A stretch of 7,365 nt of DNA, from the NCBI GenBank assembly GCA_948435975.1, contig CAOJHG010000097.1, positions 1 to 7,365 of the forward strand. Direction: 5' to 3'. The notes below the pieces were generated by a model. The model did no database searches. It was not told the origin of the DNA and saw only the letters and a program-made list of their open reading frames with translations. The position numbers and the translations under genes were made by a program. Every line of letters begins with the position of its first letter. Within the stretch, counting starts at the first letter, position 1. This document shows positions 1 to 4,928 of this stretch, in pieces. Source of the DNA: an uncultured Oscillibacter sp. (GTDB taxonomy: Bacteria; Bacillota; Clostridia; Oscillospirales; Oscillospiraceae).

Positions 1-1
1 G

Positions 2-436
2 ACCATGCGGGAAATCCGGGACAACATTAAGATTCCGGTGGCCTCCGGTGAGCGGATTTATACCAGATTGGGATACCGTCCTTTCTTCGAGAATCGGTCG
101 CTGAGCGTCATTCAACCGGATGTCTGCCTGTGCGGCGGTATTTCCGAGACCAAGAAAATCTGTGATATGGCGGATACGTATGACGTGAAGGTGCAGATTC
201 ACGTTTGCGGGGGCCCCATTTCCCAGGCGGCAGCCCTGCACGTGGAGACGGTAATCCCAAACTTCTTGATTCATGAACAGCACTCTTATGGCATCAAGCA
301 GGCCCTGCGGGAAACCTGCCGATATGATTACCTGCCTGACGAAAACGGCAATTTGACGGTACCGGAACTTCCTGGAATCGGACAGGAGATTACGGAAGAG
401 ACCATGAACAAGACCTGGGTTTATACCGTGGAGTAA
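2..436 (+). CDS. Enolase-superfamily (mandelate racemase / sugar-acid dehydratase type) C-terminal part, partial
   Basis: This is the 3' end of a gene that begins left of the window; the reading frame is open back to base 2, so the first visible ATG at 5 is not a real start. About 144 residues remain, covering the last strands of the enolase-superfamily barrel. Numbering from that ATG, IPVASGER carries Glu16, which fits the third Mg2+ ligand. QPDVCLCGGI carries Asp39 and IHVCGGP carries His66, together matching the Asp-His catalytic dyad of the mandelate racemase subgroup. IHEQH carries Glu91 near the usual last active-site acid. Family members such as D-galactonate dehydratase remove water from an aldonate to give a 2-keto-3-deoxy acid in the cytoplasm. 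Such a product is what the aldolase encoded convergently would cleave, so a shared pathway is plausible. The substrate cannot be read from this fragment, and a racemase or cycloisomerase activity is not excluded. Family assignment is secure; dehydratase is inference. Confidence 0.85.
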   Translation, partial: TMREIRDNIKIPVASGERIYTRLGYRPFFENRSLSVIQPDVCLCGGISETKKICDMADTYDVKVQIHVCGGPISQAAALHVETVIPNFLIHEQHSYGIKQALRETCRYDYLPDENGNLTVPELPGIGQEITEETMNKTWVYTVE

Positions 437-573
437 CGGACAAAAATGGAAACGCAAGGAGCGGTTCTATATTCAAAGCCGGACGGGCGGGGAACATTTC
501 CCCGCCCGTCCGGCTTTTCTTAGGAGGTGGCCGCCTGGATTCCGGTACTCAAGGGAGAGAAAGGATATCCGCG
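437..573. other. Intergenic gap between convergent stop codons
   Basis: These 137 bases separate the dehydratase stop from the aldolase stop. Apart from the terminator hairpin, the gap has a short imperfect palindrome at 525-536 (AGGTGGCCGCCT, one G-T mismatch) directly after the U-tract. I see no open reading frame with a ribosome binding site, no promoter pair and no RNA gene. The AGGAGG-like string at 522-527 is not followed by a usable start and looks accidental. Confidence 0.6.
473..520. terminator. Intrinsic terminator, probably bidirectional, between convergent genes
   Basis: The arms 475-492 and 500-517 are perfect reverse complements (18 bp, very GC-rich core). Two further A-T pairs (493/499 and 494/498) extend the stem to 20 bp with a 3-base loop. 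On the plus strand the stem runs into CTTTTCTT, a good U-tract for ending the dehydratase transcript. On the minus strand it ends in TTT followed by an AT-rich stretch, so it probably also stops the long operon after the aldolase gene. No other terminator is visible in the 437-573 gap. Confidence 0.9.
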
Positions 574-1347
574 TCACGCGTCCGCGCCCCGGCGGACCTG
601 CTGGATACGCTGTTCACTGGCCGTCCGGAAAAAGACTTGGTCATTCATGCACGTTACCAACTGAAAGCCCTGTTTAATCCGGGCAACCGCCGCATCGGGG
701 GCGGCGGTGACAATCCCTGGTACGACACCATATTTCTGGCATGCTGCCAGAATCTTGTCAATGGCCGCCGCAACTTCCGGGTGGCCGGTTTCTCCAGGGT
801 AGCCCAAATCTTGGGAGAGGTCGCCTGTTCCAATGAAAACGCAGTCGAGGCCTGGGGTTTGGCAGATTTCTTCAATGTTTTCAAGGCCCCGGCGGGTTTC
901 GCACTGCATGATCACATAGAGGTTTTCATTCGCCTGCCTGGCGTAATCTTCATAGATGCCCCAGCGCGGGCCCCGGCCGCCGTTGGCCCCCCGCTTTCCC
1001 AGCGGGGGGAATTTCATATACTGGATGGCCATATCTGCCTGTTCCCGGGTTTCGACCAGGGGGACCATGATGCCGTGAATGCCCACATCGAGTAAACGGC
1101 TCATCATAGGGCCGTCTCCGGGGTCGTATACCCGGGCGAACGCCGCCATGCCGTACAGCTCGGAGGCCCGGGCCATTTCTACCATCGTCTCTGTGCTGGT
1201 CTGAGCGTGCTCCGCGTCGATGATGATAAAGTCCAGCCCGTTGAGGGCGAGGCATTCGCAGTTCATCGCCGACCCGGAAGCGACGAACGCCCCCAGTGCG
1301 TAATTTCTCTTTTCCAGCGTTTCCTTTACAAAATTCTGCATTTTCAT
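574..1347 (-). CDS. HpcH/HpaI-family class II aldolase (2-keto-3-deoxy acid aldolase type)
   Basis: This 257-residue protein has the usual length for the HpcH/HpaI aldolase group (HpaI, GarL, RhmA). These are cytoplasmic metal-dependent enzymes that cleave 2-keto-3-deoxy (or 4-hydroxy-2-oxo) acids to pyruvate plus an aldehyde. Family landmarks are present in order: IIIDAEHA with His47, the likely catalytic base; FARV with Arg72, which binds the pyruvate carboxylate; GIMVP at 92-96; the GKRGANGGRG loop at 117-126; QCETRRG with Glu150 and GTGDLSQDLG with Asp176, the expected metal ligands. The start ATG lies in ATGA, overlapping the VOC gene stop by 4 bases, with an AGGAG site about 8 bases upstream. 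A second in-frame ATG two codons on is less well placed. This is the last gene of the operon and lies just upstream of the terminator. Its presence argues that the pathway ends in pyruvate. The aldehyde product and exact acid are unknown. Citrate lyase beta-like activity is unlikely given the motifs. Confidence 0.9.
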   Translation of the reverse strand: MKMQNFVKETLEKRNYALGAFVASGSAMNCECLALNGLDFIIIDAEHAQTSTETMVEMARASELYGMAAFARVYDPGDGPMMSRLLDVGIHGIMVPLVETREQADMAIQYMKFPPLGKRGANGGRGPRWGIYEDYARQANENLYVIMQCETRRGLENIEEICQTPGLDCVFIGTGDLSQDLGYPGETGHPEVAAAIDKILAACQKYGVVPGIVTAAPDAAVARIKQGFQLVTCMNDQVFFRTASEQRIQQVRRGADA

Positions 1348-1814
1348 GACGGCAGCTCCTCTGGGCGGAATTGAAATTCATTAAATATTTCCACAGGAAA
1401 GGCGATGAGCTCCTCGGTGTCAAAGAGGGCCCACCGCAGCTTGTCCGATTTAACGGACAGTCCCTCCATGAGCACTCCGATGCCCCGGTCCCGCATGGCG
1501 TCCACGGTGCCTTGGAAATCATCGACGCTGAAGCGGAAATGGTGCAGACCCTCCCGTCCGCTTTCCAGGTAATGCGTCCAGTCGCTTTCCCCGTAAAGCG
1601 GCTGCATGAACTCGATCTCAATGTTGGCAAAATTGTAAAATGCCAGCCTGGCGCCAAAGGAGGCCTCTTGCCCCTTATAGTAGCGCTTGGTTTCCGGCGT
1701 TTCGCCATAACGGCTGGGCTTGACCCCAAAGACCTTTTCCATGCCCTCTACCGCGGCGTCCAGGTCCTTGACGCAGAGGCCGATTTGGGAAATATGTGTC
1801 AGCTTAGGTTCCAT
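1344..1814 (-). CDS. VOC-superfamily protein (glyoxalase / methylmalonyl-CoA epimerase-like fold)
   Basis: With the ATG at 1814 the protein has 156 residues, the usual size for a single-chain two-module VOC protein. The first beta-alpha-beta-beta-beta module spans about residues 5-73 (QIGLCVKDLDAAVEGMEKVFGV, then IEIEFMQPL). The second spans about 88-147 (GLHHFRFSVDD, then FPVEIFNEF). Likely metal ligands are Glu68, His91 or His92, and Glu142. The first ligand position, normally His in a DHxxxxV-like motif, appears to be Gln10. I chose ATG 1814 because AAAGGA sits upstream with a 9-base spacer. A GTG at 1835 would give 163 residues and overlap the preceding stop as GTGA; an AAGG site upstream makes that start possible too. 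VOC proteins include epimerases, lyases, dioxygenases and dehydratases, so the reaction cannot be named. Placement between racemase-like and aldolase genes suggests an epimerase or isomerase step on the imported acid (inference). Confidence 0.85.
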   Translation of the reverse strand: MEPKLTHISQIGLCVKDLDAAVEGMEKVFGVKPSRYGETPETKRYYKGQEASFGARLAFYNFANIEIEFMQPLYGESDWTHYLESGREGLHHFRFSVDDFQGTVDAMRDRGIGVLMEGLSVKSDKLRWALFDTEELIAFPVEIFNEFQFRPEELPS

Positions 1815-1831
1815 TCCTGTCTTTCCTTTCG

Positions 1832-2506
1832 TCACGTTTTTTGGCCTTGAATGGGTTCATCTAAAATTCGGGCAATTTCCTGGATGCAGTAGGTTCCGCT
1901 GCCAATAACCTCACAACCGCAAATCTCTTTGATCCGTTCCGTCAGATGGGTGATAGAGTATTGCGCGAGGATTACCAGGTCCGTGTCCCGGATTGTTTCC
2001 GCCGCTTTCAGGACCAGCCGGTCGTGTTCCTCCATATTCCCGGCCCGCATGTACGCGTTTGCTTCCGGGCAGGCCAGCGTTGCGGTTTGCCGTTCCCCGG
2101 CGTCCTGCTTTAGGACGCTTTCCTGGTATTTTTGGAGGGTCGGCTCCAAAGCGGACTCTGCGGTGGCAAAGATCGTGACGCGCTTTCCCAGGAAAGGTGC
2201 GCGGCGGTGCATCTCATCGTCGATTAGGATCATGGGAACCCGCAGAAATGGACGGACCGAATCCATAAGGGGGATCATGGACGTGCAGGTGCACACGATC
2301 AGGTCTGCTCCTGTACTTTCCGCCAGTGCCGCCGTCATGAAAAACCGGTTGCGAAGGTGGGGGGAAACGCCCTGCTCGACGGCTTCTTTTGCCAGGAATT
2401 CATCCAGGGTATTCGTAATGCTGACATTGGGCAGCGCCGCGGCAATCTCCCCGGCAAAACGGAGATAGCCTGGCCGTACTGTGTGGATCAGCGCAAGTTT
2501 TTTCAT
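1832..2506 (-). CDS. Aspartate/glutamate racemase-family protein with one catalytic Cys replaced
   Basis: This 224-residue protein has the two-lobed Asp/Glu/hydantoin racemase fold pattern: MKKLALIHTVRP at the start, GADLIVCTCTSM ending the first lobe, GKRVTIFATAES opening the second, and DTDLVILAQYSITHL near the end. In cofactor-independent racemases two cysteines face the substrate. The first is present (Cys72 or Cys74 in VCTCTS), but the second site reads AQYS (residues 181-184) instead of a GCT/AC-type motif. Classic two-base amino-acid racemisation is therefore doubtful. One-cysteine relatives such as arylmalonate decarboxylase show the fold can do other chemistry. The ATG at 2506 overlaps the DMT transporter stop as ATGA and has GGGAGG four bases upstream. 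An upstream extension in the same frame runs through the transporter gene and is not real. It lies mid-operon, upstream of the VOC gene. Fold is confident; function is open, perhaps isomerisation or decarboxylation of a small carboxylate. Confidence 0.82.
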   Translation of the reverse strand: MKKLALIHTVRPGYLRFAGEIAAALPNVSITNTLDEFLAKEAVEQGVSPHLRNRFFMTAALAESTGADLIVCTCTSMIPLMDSVRPFLRVPMILIDDEMHRRAPFLGKRVTIFATAESALEPTLQKYQESVLKQDAGERQTATLACPEANAYMRAGNMEEHDRLVLKAAETIRDTDLVILAQYSITHLTERIKEICGCEVIGSGTYCIQEIARILDEPIQGQKT

Positions 2507-3432
2507 AAGACCTCCCGTGGGTTCGTATAGGACGCGTTTTCCGGGGCCTGGTTCCTCTGAGTGTGGAAAAAGGTAAGCAATGACGCCGCGATGACCAAAA
2601 GGCCCCCTAGAAGGGTACTGCCGGGAAGCGTTTCTCCTAAAAACAGCCAGCCGAGCAGCGCCGACCAGACAATGCCGGAATAGTTGTAGACGCTGACTGC
2701 CGGGGCGGGCGCGAAATGGTAGGAATAGGTGAGCGCAATTTGCCCGAGCGAGCCAAAGACGCTGATCAGCATAAGCTGGAAGAACTGCTCCGCCGTCGGC
2801 ATAGTAAAATGGGCCGCCATGCCCGGCAGGGCGCAGAGGACGCTGAAGACGGAGAAATGCGTGATGACTACCAGTGAGTCCGCTTTCCCCCTCAGGGCCG
2901 AAACGAACGTATAGGCGATTCCGGAAAAGAGGGCGCTGAGCAATGCCGCCAGCATCGCGGTGGGAGCGGAGCGCAATCCCGGCCCACACACGAGCCACGC
3001 GCCGAAAAAGGAGAGCGCCAGCGCAGCGCATTGTATCTTTGGGATGCGCTCCCGGAGGAACAGGGCGGAGAGAAGGGTTACAAAAATGGGTGAGAGCTTG
3101 TTCAGAATATTCGCGTCCGCGATGCGGGCGTGGTTGGTAGCGTAAAAAAACGTCACAATGCCCAGGAAACCCGCCAGGGAACGGCCAAATAGATAGGGCT
3201 GGGCCGAGGCGCTCCCCAGGGGAAAAATCCTCTTTTTCAGCAAGAGCCCGCAGACGGCTGGCAGGCCGATGAGGTTGCGGAAGAACACTTGCTCCATGAG
3301 GGGGAAGGAACCTCCGGCGCTTGAAAAGCGGATCATTAGCTGCATAGCCGAGAACATCAGCGCGGAGAGAAGCATCAGCCCCACCGCCAGGCCCCACCTG
3401 CTTTTTGGGGGCGCGGCAACCTCAGGTTTCAT
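2503..3432 (-). CDS. EamA / drug-metabolite transporter (DMT) family permease
   Basis: This 309-residue inner-membrane protein has about ten hydrophobic segments in two EamA repeats. The first repeat runs about 14-150 and ends with PIFVTLLSALFLRERI (115-130) and a following helix. The second runs about 158-290 and contains the parallel YNYSGIVWSALLGWLFLGE (249-267). Length and the paired LFLRE/LFLGE signatures are typical of the family. The C-terminal tail from about 291 is polar and probably cytosolic. DMT permeases export amino acids, metabolites or drugs, or act as exchangers (S-adenosylmethionine and sugar-phosphate carriers belong here), so the solute cannot be named. The gene overlaps the epimerase stop by 11 bases and the racemase start by 4 bases, so it is a coupled part of the operon. 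The start ATG has TTGGAG about 7 bases upstream. With a TRAP importer in the same operon, it is tempting to see this as the exit route for a product or toxic intermediate, but that is inference. Confidence 0.9.
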   Translation of the reverse strand: MKPEVAAPPKSRWGLAVGLMLLSALMFSAMQLMIRFSSAGGSFPLMEQVFFRNLIGLPAVCGLLLKKRIFPLGSASAQPYLFGRSLAGFLGIVTFFYATNHARIADANILNKLSPIFVTLLSALFLRERIPKIQCAALALSFFGAWLVCGPGLRSAPTAMLAALLSALFSGIAYTFVSALRGKADSLVVITHFSVFSVLCALPGMAAHFTMPTAEQFFQLMLISVFGSLGQIALTYSYHFAPAPAVSVYNYSGIVWSALLGWLFLGETLPGSTLLGGLLVIAASLLTFFHTQRNQAPENASYTNPREVL

Positions 3433-4285
3433 TTATAATCTCCAATAAATTGCGTAGTCCTATCCGGGCAAAGTCGTCTCCCGACTTCGCGAACTTGCGC
3501 CATATGCAGCTGTTTCCCGCGACATGGGTAAATTCCGGGGCGTAGGACTCGATTGCCATGGGGCCCGTGAAATCAATTTCCTTCAGGGTCCGGAACACCT
3601 CCCGCCAGGGAACCATTCCCGTTCCGGGAATCCCCCTGTGGCTCTCACAGGTGTGAAAATACCCCAGATATTCCTTTCCGCACGTGCGGATTGCCTCGGA
3701 GAGGTTCCGCTCTTCTATCATCATGTGGAAGGTATCCAAGTGAACCTTGACATTTTCCAGGCCCACATCCCGGCAGTAGCGCACCCCGTCCTCCGCGGTG
3801 TTGAGGAGGTGGGTGACATAGCGGTTGATGACCTCTGGCGCCAGCGTGACGCCAGCGGGCCGGGCGTATTCCGCCGCTTCCCGCAGGCACTCCACGCTTC
3901 TCTTCCACTCGTCTTCCGTGGGGGGACGTCCTGTCCGGTATCCCCATCCGGCATAAATTACGCCGGCCACCAGCGTGGAATGAATCTCCGCGGCGATGTC
4001 CACCAGTTTTTTTAAGTACTCTACCGCCGCCCTCCGGCAGCGCGGGTCCGGGGAGACCGGGTTGCACTCTGGTGGCAAGGCTTTTGTGATCACGGGAATC
4101 AGTCCGGTTTTCTTTAGTTCCGCGGCGGTTTCTCCCGTTGGAAATTGTTCCGGGTCCCCAACGGCAATGTCCACAGCGGTAAATCCAAACTCACGGATTT
4201 TTTCAAAAATCCACAGGTCCTTCTGGCAGAAGTTCTCCGACCAGAGCAGCGTGATGGCGCCGATGGGGTTCTTTATGTCCGACAT
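3422..4285 (-). CDS. D-tagatose/D-psicose 3-epimerase-like TIM-barrel sugar isomerase
   Basis: The 287-residue protein belongs to the xylose-isomerase-like TIM-barrel (sugar phosphate isomerase/epimerase, AP_endonuc_2) family. It resembles ketose 3-epimerases most: LAPEVINRY has Glu151, VHLDTFHMMIEE has Asp184 and His187, YFHTCESHRGIPGTG has His211 and Arg217, and MAIES has Glu246. These match the metal-binding quartet, the catalytic glutamate pair and the arginine of D-tagatose 3-epimerase in kind and spacing. Such enzymes move a proton at C3 of free ketoses using Mn2+ or Co2+ in the cytoplasm. A relative acting on an oxidised or inositol-type substrate is equally possible here. I chose ATG 4285, with AAAGGAG 11 bases upstream. 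The frame stays open to 4387, but that 34-residue extension has no family character and would start inside a hairpin. The stop overlaps the DMT gene by 11 bases. Catalytic completeness is seen; the substrate is inferred only broadly. Confidence 0.88.
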   Translation of the reverse strand: MSDIKNPIGAITLLWSENFCQKDLWIFEKIREFGFTAVDIAVGDPEQFPTGETAAELKKTGLIPVITKALPPECNPVSPDPRCRRAAVEYLKKLVDIAAEIHSTLVAGVIYAGWGYRTGRPPTEDEWKRSVECLREAAEYARPAGVTLAPEVINRYVTHLLNTAEDGVRYCRDVGLENVKVHLDTFHMMIEERNLSEAIRTCGKEYLGYFHTCESHRGIPGTGMVPWREVFRTLKEIDFTGPMAIESYAPEFTHVAGNSCIWRKFAKSGDDFARIGLRNLLEIINET

Positions 4286-4390
4286 GCTTGGCTTCGCTCC
4301 TTTATTGCGTAACGTACCGGTCTTCGGGACCAGCTCTGCGAAAACCGCAGGCAAACGGCAAGAGCCCTCTACCTGCGGTTTCGCCAAGAC
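4286..4390 (-). other. Intercistronic spacer, the only long gap inside the operon
   Basis: These 105 bases separate the cupin stop from the epimerase start, while most other junctions overlap or are short. The spacer contains the large hairpin described separately. Closer to the epimerase gene there is a smaller one (GGTC/GACC, 4319-4331, 5-base loop), then the epimerase ribosome binding site AAAGGAG. I see no convincing promoter pair for the minus strand and no small gene with its own ribosome binding site. Confidence 0.6.
4338..4384 (-). promoter_or_regulatory. Intercistronic hairpin between cupin and epimerase genes
   Basis: The arms GCG-AAAA-CCGCAGG (4338-4351) and CCTGCGG-TTT-CGC (4372-4384) pair over 13 bases with a single bulged A, around a loop of 20 bases. 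In the minus-strand transcript the hairpin begins 7 bases after the cupin stop. No U-tract follows it, so it is not a simple full terminator. It could protect the upstream message from 3' decay, mark a processing site, or lower expression of the distal genes. Pairing is seen directly; the role is inference. Confidence 0.5.
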
Positions 4391-4873
4391 TTACTTAAAA
4401 TTCTTGATCTTGTCGTAGGGAGCCTTGAAAATGGGGAACCCGGCCTTGGTCTCCTCGCTCTCCGCCAGCTTGCTGGACAGGCGGTAGTCCTTCTTCGCGG
4501 CAATTTCCGCACCCCGGCGGTCGCTTTCCGCGTCGGGCTTGTCCGGGCGCTTGGGGGTGAAGATGTCCATGTTCAGCACAGGGACGTCGCCGACGGCACA
4601 AATGTAGTGCTCCACGCCAGGGGCGATTGCCATCATGCAGCCGGGCCCCAGGCGGTAGGGAATGCCCTCCACGTAGAAGTCGGCTTCCCCCTGCATGATG
4701 AACACCAGCTGCTCATACTTGTGGGAATGCGGCCCTACCGTGTGGCCCGGGATGACCTCGCCCAGGGTGCAGGTCATGGACTGCGCCCCCTGGTAGCACA
4801 CTTGGCGAATTTTCTCTCGGATGTTTGTCCACTCCACTTCGTTGAAATCCATTACTTCCGGTACGAAAGACAT
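4391..4873 (-). CDS. Cupin-domain protein, KdgF-like core with C-terminal extension
   Basis: This 160-residue protein carries one cupin beta-barrel. Motif 1 is PGHTVGPHSHKYEQLVFIMQG (residues 42-62, with His49, His51 and Gln55 as likely metal ligands). Motif 2 is LGPGCMMAIAPGVEH (75-89, with His89 as the fourth ligand). The HSHxxEQ pattern and the following NMDIFTPKRPD resemble KdgF, the cytoplasmic enzyme that opens 4,5-unsaturated uronates from pectin or alginate. Other small cupins share this pattern, so KdgF activity is only a suggestion. The chain continues about 45 residues past the barrel with a charged stretch (DAESDRRGAEIAAKKDYR), longer than typical KdgF. The start is ATG 4873: GGAGGT lies 7 bases upstream. 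A TTG at 4888 would place the start codon on the ribosome binding site itself. It follows the DUF6282 gene after 55 AT-rich bases and precedes the hairpin spacer. A metal-dependent lyase or isomerase step on the imported acid is likely. Confidence 0.87.
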   Translation of the reverse strand: MSFVPEVMDFNEVEWTNIREKIRQVCYQGAQSMTCTLGEVIPGHTVGPHSHKYEQLVFIMQGEADFYVEGIPYRLGPGCMMAIAPGVEHYICAVGDVPVLNMDIFTPKRPDKPDAESDRRGAEIAAKKDYRLSSKLAESEETKAGFPIFKAPYDKIKNFK

Positions 4874-4880
4874 AGCGTTT

Positions 4881-4886
4881 ACCTCC
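4881..4886 (-). promoter_or_regulatory. Ribosome binding site that fixes the cupin start
   Basis: The minus strand reads GGAGGT, 7 bases before ATG 4873. An alternative in-frame TTG at 4888 overlaps this motif, so it would destroy its own initiation site. The ATG is therefore the real start and the first five residues of the longer frame are untranslated leader. Confidence 0.85.
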
Positions 4887-4928
4887 AAATAATTTTAAAT
4901 TTTAGTAGAATCTCCCCGGTGGGAAATA

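Noticed and set aside
525..536. A short palindrome AGGTGGCCGCCT as a possible operator or attachment site
   Set aside because: It lies downstream of two convergent genes, is only 12 bases with a mismatch, and is not repeated elsewhere that I can see.
950..1729. A 259-codon minus-strand open frame overlapping the VOC and aldolase genes
   Set aside because: It is an alternative frame across two well-supported genes. Its Arg/Pro/Ser-rich translation shows no family motif, so there is no sign of a dual-coding gene.
2507..3397. A long open extension upstream of the racemase-family gene in the same frame
   Set aside because: It runs through the DMT transporter gene in another frame, has low-complexity Arg/Pro/Gly-rich composition, and the real start at 2506 has a good ribosome binding site and a family-typical N terminus.
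4286..4387. A 34-residue N-terminal extension of the epimerase starting at 4387
   Set aside because: The family N terminus begins at the ATG at 4285, which has AAAGGAG upstream. The extension would start in the hairpin and has no ribosome binding site.
4874..4928. A possible internal promoter in the AT-rich gap before the cupin gene
   Set aside because: TAAAAT could serve as a -10 box on the minus strand, but no acceptable -35 element lies at the right distance, so the AT-richness alone does not support a call.
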